64,000 bases of DNA from JANNBN01 sp963763885 (GCA_963763885.1 CAVXQD010000007.1:1550001-1614000); one strand, 5' to 3'; shown: positions 1 through 9,115, numbered from the stretch's first letter. The notes: generated from the letters alone by a model not told the origin. Translations and numbers: made by a program.

Positions 1-1665
1 GACGGCTGCGGGACCGCCCTCGACCTCGCGTAAACCGTCGACGATTTTCAACAGGTCGTTGACACCCCGGAGTGCTTTACCGGACAGCCCAGCCGATTCG
101 GCTTCTGGCAGCACTCGGTAGAACGGCTTTCCATGCATGCGCGCCCATGCATCGAGCCGGCCGAGCGATGTGTCGCCAACCCCACGCTTGGGCACGTTGA
201 CGATGCGTTTCAGCGACACCTCGTCTGATGGGTTGGCAACGACGCGAAGATATGCGAGCAGATCTTTTACTTCACGCCGGTCGTAGAAGCGTGTGCCACC
301 CACAACCTTGTACGGGATTCCCACCTTGGTGAGACCCTCTTCGACCGCACGCGAGGACGCATTGGTGCGGTAAAACACGGCGAAGTCGCTCCATTGGCGC
401 CCGTCCAACTGGCGGACGCGGTCTATCTCACGAGCGATGAACCCGGCTTCGTCTCGCTCGTCTTCGGCGTGAAAACGGACGATCTGTTCGCCGCTGCCGA
501 AGTCTGACCAGAGGCGCTTCTTCTCTCGCCCGGTGTTCTGCTCGATAACCGCGTTGGCGGCGTCGAGGATGTTCTGACTTGACCGATAGTTCTGGTCCAA
601 CACAACCTGTTGGCGGTCTGTGAACGTGCGATCGAACTCCAAGATGTTGCGGACGTCTGCACCGCGGAATCTATAGATGGACTGATCGCCATCGCCAACC
701 ACCGTGACATTGCGATGTTCAGCTGCGAGCAGGTGGACCAGTTCGTTCTGCGCCGCGTTGGTGTCTTGGTATTCGTCGACAAGGACGTGCTGGAATCGAG
801 TGCGGTAGTGCGACAACACCTCGGGCTCGGCCCGAAGAAGTTGCACGCAGACAAGCAACAGATCGTCGAAGTCCATCGCGCTGGCCGCGAGGAGACGTCG
901 TTGGTATTCGGCGTAGACCTCGGCGATACGACGTTCGAAGATGTTTGATGCGCGCGCCGCGTATGCCGTGGCGTCCAGCAGTTCGTTCTTGGCCGCAGAG
1001 ATGGTGGAGTGAACGGTGCGAGGCGGGAACTTCTTTGGGTCGAAGTTGAGGTCTCTGAGGACGTACTGCACCAGACGGACTGCGTCTGCTTGGTCGTAGA
1101 TGGTGAAGCTGGAGCGGAATCCGAGGCGGTGCGCGTCTCGGCGAAGGATACGAACGCACGCCGAGTGGAACGTGCACACCCACATACGCTCGGCCACTGG
1201 GCCAACCAGCTCTGCCACGCGCTGCTTCATCTCGTCGGCGGCTTTGTTGGTGAACGTGATTGCGAGGATGGCGAACGGCGAGACGCTGCGTGCACCAATG
1301 AGATACGCGATTCGGCGTGTGAGCACCCGTGTCTTGCCAGATCCGGCGCCAGCCACAACGAGCAACGGCGACCCGGCGTGGACCACTGCGTCGTATTGAG
1401 GGCCGTTGAGGCCGGCCAGCAACTCTTCCGGCGTAGCGCGCCGGTGCCGGCGTGGAGCGGGGGGGTCTTCTCGGAGCAAGTCCACGTCTACATCGGAAGC
1501 TGCCCAGTCCTGCGGGGGCGCATCTCTATCATCGGGCGGCGGAGCCCCTGGTTCCGGCGGACGGGTGCGCCCACGGAGGTCGAACAAACTGCGCGGCGCA
1601 GTGGTCTCGGGTGGTTGAAACCCGGACCGAGGTTCGAAAAGGGTGGGCGGAGCCGCGTCTGACAT
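1..1665 (-). CDS. pcrA: UvrD/PcrA-type superfamily 1 DNA helicase (3' end outside window)
   Basis: ATP-dependent 3'-5' helicase of the UvrD/PcrA/Rep family, acting in repair and in clearing stalled replication or transcription complexes. The first 555 residues are visible and the reading frame runs off the left edge. Seen directly: Walker A AGAGSGKT at residues 105-112, motif Ia ITFTNKAADEMKQR, motif II VLVDEYQDTN, motif III GDGDQSIYRFRGA and motif IV-type LDQNYRSSQNIL. The ATG at 1665 gives an 80-residue, Pro/Arg-rich N-terminal extension before the conserved GLNGPQYDAV start, as in many actinobacterial PcrA/UvrD1 proteins. Family assignment is firm; choosing PcrA over another UvrD paralogue is inference because the C-terminal Tudor-like tail is not visible. 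Confidence 0.93.
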   Translation of the reverse strand, partial: MSDAAPPTLFEPRSGFQPPETTAPRSLFDLRGRTRPPEPGAPPPDDRDAPPQDWAASDVDVDLLREDPPAPRRHRRATPEELLAGLNGPQYDAVVHAGSPLLVVAGAGSGKTRVLTRRIAYLIGARSVSPFAILAITFTNKAADEMKQRVAELVGPVAERMWVCTFHSACVRILRRDAHRLGFRSSFTIYDQADAVRLVQYVLRDLNFDPKKFPPRTVHSTISAAKNELLDATAYAARASNIFERRIAEVYAEYQRRLLAASAMDFDDLLLVCVQLLRAEPEVLSHYRTRFQHVLVDEYQDTNAAQNELVHLLAAEHRNVTVVGDGDQSIYRFRGADVRNILEFDRTFTDRQQVVLDQNYRSSQNILDAANAVIEQNTGREKKRLWSDFGSGEQIVRFHAEDERDEAGFIAREIDRVRQLDGRQWSDFAVFYRTNASSRAVEEGLTKVGIPYKVVGGTRFYDRREVKDLLAYLRVVANPSDEVSLKRIVNVPKRGVGDTSLGRLDAWARMHGKPFYRVLPEAESAGLSGKALRGVNDLLKIVDGLREVEGGPAAV

Positions 1666-1821
1666 GGCTGTACCACCCTAGGTGGAGGGTGTGACAACGC
1701 GAGGAAGGGTTGAAGACCGGTTGCATCGTTCGCGCAAAGAGTTCGGTACTGATGGCCCGTTCACCCGGACACCTGTAATCATCGGATTTAGGCACCACGC
1801 AGCAACGTCGATGCCCTATGC

Positions 1822-2544
1822 GTGAAGCACAGAGAGCTCACCCGGGAGTTGGATCGGGAATCAGCCAGGAACCTCAAGTCACTGGCCCTTTTCGGAATCC
1901 CAGGGATGATTGCGGCTGTTGCCGCGTTGTGGCCGACGGTTAGTCACGGTGTTCTCGTTGGGTCAACCATTGTTGGTTCCGCGGGTTCTGTCCTCACATG
2001 GTTCGGTGCTCGGTCGTTCCTGCGGGATTCGACGCTTCGTCACTTGAACCTCATGCGCGCCGGCACGCTGGTGACAAGTATCGGAGTCGGCGGGTTCTCT
2101 CTCCTCGGAATGACGAACGGTGCAAGTGAGCACGCCACGCAACTCCGAATCATCCTCGTATCGGTGACCGTGTTATCCAGCGCCGCTTCAGCCAATGCGA
2201 TTTCACGCGTGTTGACGTTGCTCTTCACCGGACCGATTTCGCCTATGCCTGAGCATCGCGATGATCCGCAACGACGCAGACCCGCTGCTCTTCCTTGGCA
2301 TCATCGGCTTCCTCCTGGTGACGGACAGAGCGCATCGGACCACCCGGTCGAACGCTCGACAAGTGTTCGTCGAAAAGGCACGCGCCGACGACCTCGCAGA
2401 GAAGCTCGCCAACTCGCTCCGACTGTCCGAAGAAGAGTCGCTCCGCGATCCGCTCACCGGTGCCGGAAACCGCCGCATGCTGGAACGCCACTCAGAAGAG
2501 TTTGTGGGAACCGATCATCGGTCCGTCATCTGCATCGACCTTGA
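1822..2544 (+). CDS. Membrane sensor half of a diguanylate cyclase, 5' part of a frameshifted gene
   Basis: GTG-started frame whose first about 140 residues form several hydrophobic segments (for example residues 21-38, 44-62, 77-95 and 107-125), like the multi-helix membrane domains in front of GGDEF cyclases. From about codon 143 it turns into Arg/Pro-rich sequence typical of an out-of-frame read, while the next frame over begins with a further membrane segment followed by a GGDEF domain. The two were very probably one protein, and a single +1 shift between 2216 and 2260 would join them. The next frame has a stop at 2213-2215, which limits where the shift can lie. The residues after about 2250 in this frame should not be trusted. 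Confidence 0.6.
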   Translation: MKHRELTRELDRESARNLKSLALFGIPGMIAAVAALWPTVSHGVLVGSTIVGSAGSVLTWFGARSFLRDSTLRHLNLMRAGTLVTSIGVGGFSLLGMTNGASEHATQLRIILVSVTVLSSAASANAISRVLTLLFTGPISPMPEHRDDPQRRRPAALPWHHRLPPGDGQSASDHPVERSTSVRRKGTRRRPRREARQLAPTVRRRVAPRSAHRCRKPPHAGTPLRRVCGNRSSVRHLHRP

Positions 2545-2953
2545 TCGATTCAAGGAACTCAACGACCAGTACGGACATGGTGTCGGAGACGAACTGTTGG
2601 TAGCAGCAACGGCTCGGATCCAAGCTGTGTTGCGATCCGACGATCACCTCATCCGCAGCGGCGGGGACGAATTCATTGTCATCGCACAGACCGACATGAA
2701 CGGTGCGAGAGGGGTCGCAGAACGCATCCTCATGCAACTCAGGTTGGGATACGGGCTGAGCGCTGGCCAGGTTGCCATCGGCGCAAGCATCGGCATCGCC
2801 GGATCTCCTGCCGGGCATCCAATTGAGATTGCCCAGCGACGAGCAGACCAAGCGATGTACCAGGCAAAGTCTAACGGTCGCAATCAGGTCGCTGAATGGA
2901 CCGAGGCAATGGACACCGCTGCCCCGTTGACCAAGGTTGACCTCTTTACCTGA
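2261..2953 (+). CDS. Diguanylate cyclase (GGDEF) domain, 3' part of a frameshifted gene
   Basis: Makes c-di-GMP from two GTP. The frame opens at 2216 and the first ATG is at 2261. It starts with a membrane segment (LLFLGIIGFLLVTD), then a coiled linker (about residues 25-60), then a complete GGDEF domain with DPLTGAGNRRML, the metal-binding D in ICIDLDRFKELND and an intact SGGDEF active site. The inhibitory I-site is present: RSDD, followed by HLIRSGGDEF with canonical spacing. The cyclase therefore looks competent and product-inhibited. Without the upstream membrane half it would lack most of its sensor. The intact catalytic domain argues that the frameshift is either very recent or a reading error. 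Confidence 0.8.
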   Translation: MIRNDADPLLFLGIIGFLLVTDRAHRTTRSNARQVFVEKARADDLAEKLANSLRLSEEESLRDPLTGAGNRRMLERHSEEFVGTDHRSVICIDLDRFKELNDQYGHGVGDELLVAATARIQAVLRSDDHLIRSGGDEFIVIAQTDMNGARGVAERILMQLRLGYGLSAGQVAIGASIGIAGSPAGHPIEIAQRRADQAMYQAKSNGRNQVAEWTEAMDTAAPLTKVDLFT

Positions 2954-3023
2954 CCCCAATCGTCCGGCCGAATCAGGCTGAACGTCGGCCGCATTCGTGT
3001 CTTGGCTGAGGTTCAGCGCGTGC

Positions 3024-3632
3024 TCAGTACAAAGAGCCGCGCTGTCGTTGGCCAAGGGCAGCATCGTATGTAGCCGCGTCGAAGGTTGCGTCGACGGATC
3101 GTGTCATTTCGCCAGCGGTTGGAATGTCATCGGACAAACCGGCGGTGTCCTGGTTCCAAAGGCCAGAACGGATGATGGCGCGCCCGCATTGGAAGTACAC
3201 GCTGCCGATGGTGACGCTCACCACCGTCACGGGCAACTTGCCGTCGACGTCAAAGAGACGTACCAGGCCTGGGTCAGTAGACACCGTTGCAGTACCGTTG
3301 ACGCGCATACATTCATTCACGCCGGGGATGAGGAAAAGCAACGAAATCCGCGGATCAACAACCAAGTTGCGAAGTGTGTCCAAACGGTTGTTACCACGGC
3401 GATCGGGAAACAAAATGGTGTGCTCGTCTGCAATGCGAACGAGTTGGCCAATAGCGTCACCACGAGGCGAGCAGTCCAACCCGCCAGGACCGCTTGTGGC
3501 CACAGTCATAAACGGCGAATGATCAATCCAGCGTCGATACGCGGCAGTCAGAGACGGAGCCTCTTTCCGCAACGAGTTGGGGTTGACCTCGCCGTAAAGC
3601 GCTATCAATTCCTCGACGCTGTTGATCCGCAT
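3024..3632 (-). CDS. Pyridoxamine 5'-phosphate oxidase-family FMN-binding protein
   Basis: A 202-residue split-barrel flavoprotein resembling the MSMEG_1061-type PPOX subgroup. Seen: the N-terminal LYGEVNPNSLRKEAPSL segment, the core FMTVATSGPGGLDCSPRGD, and the strand pair around RISLLFLIPGVNECMRVNGTA. It follows the P450 gene after only 10 bp on the same strand and so is the last gene of the ferredoxin-P450 operon. Such proteins bind FMN or related flavins and can act as oxidases or reductases; the substrate cannot be told from sequence. A redox role paired with the P450 is inferred from position alone. Confidence 0.8.
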   Translation of the reverse strand: MRINSVEELIALYGEVNPNSLRKEAPSLTAAYRRWIDHSPFMTVATSGPGGLDCSPRGDAIGQLVRIADEHTILFPDRRGNNRLDTLRNLVVDPRISLLFLIPGVNECMRVNGTATVSTDPGLVRLFDVDGKLPVTVVSVTIGSVYFQCGRAIIRSGLWNQDTAGLSDDIPTAGEMTRSVDATFDAATYDAALGQRQRGSLY

Positions 3633-3642
3633 CGCGGGAATG

Positions 3643-4860
3643 CTATGCGCGCTGAAGAATACGGACTGGCAGTACGCGAGGGCCGCGCACCTGGCCTGCG
3701 GACCACGTGACTGCGGTGGGGTCCTCCAGGATGAAGTCCGGGAAGCGTTCCATCCACTTCTGTACTGCGACGCTCATTTCCAACCGTGCAAGGTTGGACC
3801 CAAGGCAGCGGTGAATGCCAAGGCCGAACGCCGAGTGGCGATTCTCTGCACGGTCGATGATGAACTGATCGGCGTCTGCAAACTGCTCTGGGTCTCGGTT
3901 AGCAGCTGGGAACGGAAGCAGGCAGTACTGGTCCTTCTTCAACTCTGTGCCGCTAATGACAACGTCTTCCTTGACAACGCGGGCCATGGTGACCGGTGCG
4001 TATGCCCGAAGGAATTCCTCGATGGCGAAGGGCAGCAAGTCAGGCTCGGAAGCGAGACGGTTGCGGTCCGCGTCCGTGGCTGCGAGGTGGAACAACGATG
4101 CGCCGATTCCAGACCACGTGGTGTCAATGCCCGCGATGAGTAGCAACACAACGGTACCGCGCACGTGCTCGTGGCTGAGCTTGTTGCCAAAGATTTCGGC
4201 ATCGAGGAGAAAGCTGATGAGGTCGTCTCGTGGGTTTTCGCGATGGTCATTGATGTGGCCATCGAGGTACTCGTCGATCCGTTGGAACCACGCCTGGCGA
4301 TCCTCAGGCGGAGCATCCACGGCGACGATTGTGTTGTGGATGAAGTCGCGGAAGAGCTGACCGTCCTCTAGCGGCAGTCCCAACATGTGTGCGATGACGG
4401 CAGGCGGAATGTGCTGCGCGTAGTCAATGGCTGCGTCGACGACATCTTTGCCTTCCATGTCGTCGAGCAACTGATCGCACAACGCCTCGACCTGCGGGCG
4501 CAACGCTTCGATGACTTTCGGCCCGAACGCTGGCAACAAGAGACGCCGGGCGTGCTGGTGGAAGGGAGGATCGCTGGTGATGGGTGGGGCACCACCGATT
4601 GGAGCCTCGGCGAGGATTGGTCCGGTAGAGACGATGACCGCTTTCGAAGTGAAGTGGTCCGTGTCGTACGCGATGGCGCTGATGTCTTCGTGCCGAGTGG
4701 GCAGGTAGACCCCGTCGTAACGATCGCTGTGCGCAATTGGGCAGCGCTTGCGCAGGTCGTCCCAGATGGGGAACGGATTGTCGACCCACACCGGGTCGGT
4801 GTGGTCGAAGTCGCTTGCCCAATCGATGACCGGGGCTGCGGTGCGCACACGATCAGACAC
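3643..4860 (-). CDS. Cytochrome P450
   Basis: Soluble bacterial class I P450 monooxygenase, 405 residues from the GTG at 4860. Seen: I-helix oxygen-binding motif AGIDTT (residues 243-248), K-helix ExxR (E282-R285), and the haem-binding signature FGLGIHRCLG with the thiolate ligand Cys352. A further in-frame start at 4950 would lie inside the ferredoxin gene and is rejected. The chosen start is 1 bp after the ferredoxin stop, so the two are probably translationally coupled. The ferredoxin is the likely electron donor; no dedicated reductase is nearby. The substrate is unknown. CYP family assignment would need a database comparison. Confidence 0.93.
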   Translation of the reverse strand: MSDRVRTAAPVIDWASDFDHTDPVWVDNPFPIWDDLRKRCPIAHSDRYDGVYLPTRHEDISAIAYDTDHFTSKAVIVSTGPILAEAPIGGAPPITSDPPFHQHARRLLLPAFGPKVIEALRPQVEALCDQLLDDMEGKDVVDAAIDYAQHIPPAVIAHMLGLPLEDGQLFRDFIHNTIVAVDAPPEDRQAWFQRIDEYLDGHINDHRENPRDDLISFLLDAEIFGNKLSHEHVRGTVVLLLIAGIDTTWSGIGASLFHLAATDADRNRLASEPDLLPFAIEEFLRAYAPVTMARVVKEDVVISGTELKKDQYCLLPFPAANRDPEQFADADQFIIDRAENRHSAFGLGIHRCLGSNLARLEMSVAVQKWMERFPDFILEDPTAVTWSAGQVRGPRVLPVRILQRA

Positions 4861-4861
4861 G

Positions 4862-5059
4862 TCAGTCCTCGTCCAGCGTGATGGCGAATTCCGGACAGTT
4901 GGCAACGCACAGACGTGCTTTCGCCTCAAGTTCGGGCGGGACTTCGCCATCGTTCAACGTATGGGCCATCCCCATGTCGTCGACGTCGACCAGTTCCGGC
5001 GCAATGGCGTAACACCGGTTATGGCCCTGGCACTTGTCTGCTGCGATGAACATCTTCAT
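4862..5059 (-). CDS. Small 3Fe-4S-type ferredoxin, P450 electron donor
   Basis: A 65-residue ferredoxin with cysteines in CQGHNRC and CVANCP. This is the pattern of actinobacterial ferredoxins paired with P450s, where the second cysteine of a 4Fe-4S set is replaced (here by His), giving a 3Fe-4S cluster. The ATG at 5059 is preceded by a good ribosome site (GGGAGGA, about 5 nt away), which decides the start against a longer in-frame reading to 5137. The P450 starts 1 bp after its stop. The acidic C-terminus (LDED) is usual for these proteins. Confidence 0.9.
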   Translation of the reverse strand: MKMFIAADKCQGHNRCYAIAPELVDVDDMGMAHTLNDGEVPPELEAKARLCVANCPEFAITLDED

Positions 5060-5215
5060 GGCTGTCCTCCCGGCCCCAACCGATCTGACGATCAGGAAAC
5101 CGAGCAAATACTCGCAATTTTCGCGGGCACGACGCAAGCCCCACGATGATCGCGGGAGAAAAGCTGGACGAAACTAGGCGAAACCGCCAAAGCGAAACAG
5201 AAGTTCCGGAGAATT

Positions 5216-5668
5216 GTGAAGTTGGACGTTCCATTGGCCGAATCGAGGCGTACGACCATCCTCCGCCTCGCGTCCGCCGCAGGCATCGCGTTGTCATTCG
5301 CTTTTCCGTTCGTCCGCGTGGGTCGCAAGTCGCGTAGTGCATTCGAGACACTGCGCTCAGCACGGGTCCTTGGGCTTACCGACGGACCATTCCGTTTCTG
5401 CATCGCACTTGCGGTGATTCTCACGCCAGCGATGCTTGGCTTGCTGGTCTTGCTACACGCAGCGCATCCATCGACTCGACGAGCCCAAGCGATTCGCGGC
5501 GTGAGCCTGGCAATTGCCACTGTCGGGGGGACGGTCGGTTGTGTTGGACTATGGGTGTCGCGGTTGCGCCTTACGGGCCCGCCGATAGCTACTGGATGCG
5601 CCGCGCTGCTTTACTTCATCACGATTCAGGGACTCCCCCGCGTACGGGTGGTCGATGAACCCTCGTAA
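5216..5668 (+). CDS. Small integral membrane protein of unknown function
   Basis: A 150-residue protein from a GTG start preceded by GGAG. Hydrophobic stretches at about residues 14-33, 62-82, 96-112 and 123-140 suggest four membrane segments with short loops. I recognise no family motif. It is divergent from the P450 operon and lies 14 bp upstream of the next gene, so it is probably co-transcribed with that anchored protein. Function unknown. Confidence 0.6.
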   Translation: MKLDVPLAESRRTTILRLASAAGIALSFAFPFVRVGRKSRSAFETLRSARVLGLTDGPFRFCIALAVILTPAMLGLLVLLHAAHPSTRRAQAIRGVSLAIATVGGTVGCVGLWVSRLRLTGPPIATGCAALLYFITIQGLPRVRVVDEPS

Positions 5669-5682
5669 GGAGTGCCAAAACC

Positions 5683-7290
5683 ATGACGGACGAAACACCA
5701 GAATTCCCGACCCGAGCACCATCAGAGTGGTCACCCGAAGCACCTGACGCAAGTGCACCTGACCCAAGTGCAGGCCCGGTACAACCACCCCGTGCGCGTG
5801 GTTGGCGACGCGGTGTTGCCCTTGTTGGTGCGATCGGTCTCGTCGGTGGTGGCGCATTCGCCGCACGGCAATTCGCAGCGTCACCATCGAACACCCCTAC
5901 TGAAGCGGTGCAACAGTTCCTGGGAGCGATCGGAAACAGCGACGTCATCGGGGCGATGGAAACACTTGCTCCAGGTGAACGAGACCTCATGTTGGACACC
6001 GCAGTTCCCCTCATTGAAGAACTGAAGCGTCTGGACGTCATCGACGCGTCCAACGACCTGCGCAAACTCGAAAGCGCGCAGCTGAAGTTCATCGGGCAGG
6101 CCTTCGCCGAACAACCCGTCCGTGACGACATCGTCACCGTACAAATGACCGGTGGCAGCGTCGAATCTTCCGCTGACCCTTCGAAAATTGCTGGCGGGGT
6201 GGTGGAGCAATTCCAAGACTCTTTGCCCACCGTGCAAAAGACTTCCGAGCCGTTTGAAAAGGGTTCGCTCACCACCGTGAAGCGTTCAGGACGCTGGTAC
6301 GTCTCGCTTGCATACACCGGGGCCGAGGCGGCTCGCCGCTCCTCCGGCAAACCAATGCCCGCTCTCGCTGCTTCGATCGCGCCCGCTGGCGCTGCGTCAG
6401 CGGAAGAGGCGGTCAAACAGATGATGGATCGGCTAGGGGCGCTCGATACAACCGGCGCAATCTCGCTTCTCGATCCCGACGAGATGCAGGTTTTGCAGGA
6501 CTACGCGCCGCTCTTCCTTGCGGATGCCGAGCAATCCCTTGCTTCCGCCCGGAAACAGTTCACGCTCACCTTTCCAAATCTGGGACTGGCATCGAAGCAG
6601 GTCGATGGACGCACAGTTGTGTCCATCACCAAGTGGTCCGTCGATCTGAACGTCACCGCAGACGGGCAAGCGGGACGCCTCCTTGTGGACGGCGACTGCG
6701 TTGATGTGACATACGACGGTAAGCAGTCGAAACGTTGCGGCAAGGATCTGCCGAAGTTGATCGGCGACATCACCGGCGACACGGCAGGTACGTCCGACAT
6801 CGAAAAGCAGTGGGTAGATCAATACCAAAAGGCGCTGTCTGATCCAGCTGCATTAGGCGGGATTACGGTCGTCGAGCGAAACGGGAAGTGGTACGTCGCA
6901 CCGATGCGAACAGCGTTCGGTTCCGTCGTCAGTTCGCTGCGAAAGGTCAAACCCGAAGACCTGAAGGGAACTGGCAAGACTCCAGAGGAACGGCTGTCAT
7001 CACTGATGGAGAACCCACTTTTCGGTCAGATCAGCGGTCCTGTCGGCGCAATAATCGGTGCACCGCTCGGAGCTGGAACCGGGGGCTTTACAGAAACTCC
7101 GCTCAGCGGATCGGAAGACCCTTTGCAGGACTTCCCTGGAATCGACATTCCTGCTGAGTCCACAGATGAGTCAGCCGAAATTGGCAGCCCGGTTTCAGGG
7201 ACCCCGGACTCGACGATGCTGTTCGACGAGCCCGTCGTGGGAGCGACCGAATCCGGTACCCCCGACGGTTCCGCCATCACCCTGCCTTAG
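5683..7290 (+). CDS. Membrane-anchored protein with two repeated extracytoplasmic domains
   Basis: A 535-residue protein with a Pro/Ala-rich cytoplasmic head (residues 1-40), one membrane anchor (about 43-62), two copies of an about 160-residue domain, and a Gly/Ser/Pro/Thr-rich tail. Both copies open with a helix of the type TEAVQQFLGAIGNSD / EEAVKQMMDRLGALD, follow with a phrase like GAMETLAPGERDLM / GAISLLDPDEMQVL, and close with RSGRWYVS / RNGKWYVA. This resembles NTF2-like or DUF4878-like lipid or stress proteins, but I cannot name a family. Two cysteines in copy two (GDCVDV and SKRCGK) could form a disulphide. Probably acts outside the membrane. Confidence 0.7.
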   Translation: MTDETPEFPTRAPSEWSPEAPDASAPDPSAGPVQPPRARGWRRGVALVGAIGLVGGGAFAARQFAASPSNTPTEAVQQFLGAIGNSDVIGAMETLAPGERDLMLDTAVPLIEELKRLDVIDASNDLRKLESAQLKFIGQAFAEQPVRDDIVTVQMTGGSVESSADPSKIAGGVVEQFQDSLPTVQKTSEPFEKGSLTTVKRSGRWYVSLAYTGAEAARRSSGKPMPALAASIAPAGAASAEEAVKQMMDRLGALDTTGAISLLDPDEMQVLQDYAPLFLADAEQSLASARKQFTLTFPNLGLASKQVDGRTVVSITKWSVDLNVTADGQAGRLLVDGDCVDVTYDGKQSKRCGKDLPKLIGDITGDTAGTSDIEKQWVDQYQKALSDPAALGGITVVERNGKWYVAPMRTAFGSVVSSLRKVKPEDLKGTGKTPEERLSSLMENPLFGQISGPVGAIIGAPLGAGTGGFTETPLSGSEDPLQDFPGIDIPAESTDESAEIGSPVSGTPDSTMLFDEPVVGATESGTPDGSAITLP

Positions 7291-7294
7291 ACAG

Positions 7295-8926
7295 CTATTC
7301 CCACTCGATGGTGCCGGGTGGCTTGGACGTCACGTCCAACACCACTCGGTTCACACCCTTGACTTCGTTCACGATGCGACGCGAAATGCGGTCGACAAGT
7401 TCGTAGGGGAGTCGGGCCCAATCCGCGGTCATGGCGTCGTCAGAGGTGACCGCACGCAACACGATGGGGTACGCGTACGTCCGTTCGTCTCCCATCACAC
7501 CAACGCTGCGCACAACCGGCAGCACAGCGAACGCCTGCCACAACTCGCGTTCCATGCCCGCAGCTTTCACTTCCGCGCGCACAATTGCGTCAGCCTCTCT
7601 CACGATGTGCACACGCTCTTTAGTCAGTGCACCTACGACACGGACACCGAGGCCTGGCCCGGGGAACGGTTGACGCCAGGTGATTTCATCGGGCAGTCCG
7701 AGTTGTGAGCCGACCGCCCGCACCTCGTCTTTGAACAATTCACGCAACGGCTCGATGAGCTCGAAATCCATGTCGTCGGGGAGCCCACCAACATTGTGGT
7801 GACTCTTGATGGTGGACGCGTGGCCGCCGCCAGACTCAATGACGTCTGGATACAACGTTCCCTGCACCAACCACTTACAGCCTTCGGCGCTCATCTCCCG
7901 CGCAGTTTCTTCGAAGACTCGGATGAACTGCTCGCCGATAATCTTGCGTTTGCGTTCAGGTTCAGAGATGTCGTCCAACGCAGCAAAGAACCGATCTGAC
8001 GCATCGACCGTGATGAGACGCACTCCGAAGTGGTCAACGAATGTCTCTTCGATCTGGTCCGTTTCACCAGCGCGCATCAGGCCGGTATCGACGTAGACAC
8101 ACGTGAGTTGGTCTCCGATTGCCTTGAACACCAAAGCAGCTGCGACCGCCGAGTCAACCCCGCCCGACAACGCACACATCACCTTGTCCGTGCCGACCAA
8201 GGCGCGGATGCGGTCGACTTGCGTGTCGATGATGGATTCGTTTGTCCACGTGCCATCGCAACCAGCAACGTCGAACAGGAATCGTCGGAGGACATCCTGG
8301 CCGAACGGAGTGTGCGCTACTTCCGGGTGGTACTGGACGCCGTGGATGCGGCGGTCGTTGCACGCAATAGCGGCAACTGGAATTTCGTCGGTCCGAGCCG
8401 TGGCGACAAAACCGGCGGGCAACGTTTGGATGGAATCGAAATGACTCATCCACACGTCTTGCTGTTCCGGTTGCCCGGTCAACACCGTTGCGGTTGGATC
8501 GGTGACAACAAGCGATGTGCGGCCATACTCACCTTTACCCGTGTTGGCCACAACCCCACCCAGCTGTTGGGTAATCAGCTGCACTCCGTAGCAAATACCG
8601 AAAATAGGAATGCCCAGTTCGTAGATCCCGGGGTCTATGGACGGCGCTCCGGCTACGTGAACACTGGCTGGACCGCCGCTCAGGATGATTGCTGTGGGGT
8701 TTCGATCAGCCATCTGCTTGGCAGTCAGGGTGGTCGGCACAATCTCGCTGTGCACCCGCAACTCCCGCACACGACGGGCGATGAGCTGGGCGTACTGAGC
8801 GCCGAAGTCGACCACCAGGACCGTTTGGCGCGATTGCGACGAAGCCGCCGTTTCCGCAGCAGCGTGACCGGCTGCGGGTGAAGCGGGGTCGGGTTTGGGC
8901 GTGTCCGAAATGCTCAAGTCAGACAA
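7295..8926 (-). CDS. guaA: GMP synthase (glutamine-hydrolysing)
   Basis: Converts XMP, ATP and glutamine to GMP, the last step of guanine nucleotide synthesis. Class I glutamine amidotransferase domain with nucleophile Cys112 (FGICYGVQL) and His200/Glu202 (YHPEVAHT). The ATP-pyrophosphatase domain has PP-loop SGGVDS at 254-259, and the C-terminal dimerisation domain ends in the family-typical KPPGTIEWE. The TTG at 8926 gives about 34 non-conserved residues before TVLVVDFGAQY. A TAnnnT box (TAGATT, 8925-8930) overlaps that TTG, so a leaderless start at the TTG at 8917 is an alternative. Monocistronic here. The following plus-strand gene ends 4 bp away in convergent orientation. Confidence 0.97.
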   Translation of the reverse strand: MSDLSISDTPKPDPASPAAGHAAAETAASSQSRQTVLVVDFGAQYAQLIARRVRELRVHSEIVPTTLTAKQMADRNPTAIILSGGPASVHVAGAPSIDPGIYELGIPIFGICYGVQLITQQLGGVVANTGKGEYGRTSLVVTDPTATVLTGQPEQQDVWMSHFDSIQTLPAGFVATARTDEIPVAAIACNDRRIHGVQYHPEVAHTPFGQDVLRRFLFDVAGCDGTWTNESIIDTQVDRIRALVGTDKVMCALSGGVDSAVAAALVFKAIGDQLTCVYVDTGLMRAGETDQIEETFVDHFGVRLITVDASDRFFAALDDISEPERKRKIIGEQFIRVFEETAREMSAEGCKWLVQGTLYPDVIESGGGHASTIKSHHNVGGLPDDMDFELIEPLRELFKDEVRAVGSQLGLPDEITWRQPFPGPGLGVRVVGALTKERVHIVREADAIVRAEVKAAGMERELWQAFAVLPVVRSVGVMGDERTYAYPIVLRAVTSDDAMTADWARLPYELVDRISRRIVNEVKGVNRVVLDVTSKPPGTIEWE

Positions 8927-9115
8927 TCTAATCGGCTAAAACACCGGCCAGAATGGGAGCTGAGCAGGCATTCATCTCTGAACAGAGAATCAGGGGTCAT
9001 GGAGTAGCCCCAACATGCCGATAGATTGTGCGTCCGCTTACGAATGATGTGCTGCACGAACCCTCCGCGTACTAACCGCGTATCGTCGCAGCCTTCACGT
9101 ACACGGTCCCCGAAC
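8927..9115. other. Intergenic region between guaA and the PAS-GGDEF gene
   Basis: Divergent 189-bp spacer that must hold promoters for both neighbours. Apart from the TAGATT box at the guaA start I see no riboswitch, operator palindrome or repeat. Confidence 0.5.

Noticed and set aside
1666..1821. c-di-GMP (GEMM) riboswitch before the cyclase gene, also considered at 50368-50562
   Set aside because: I looked for the conserved core and found no match to its sequence or paired helices.
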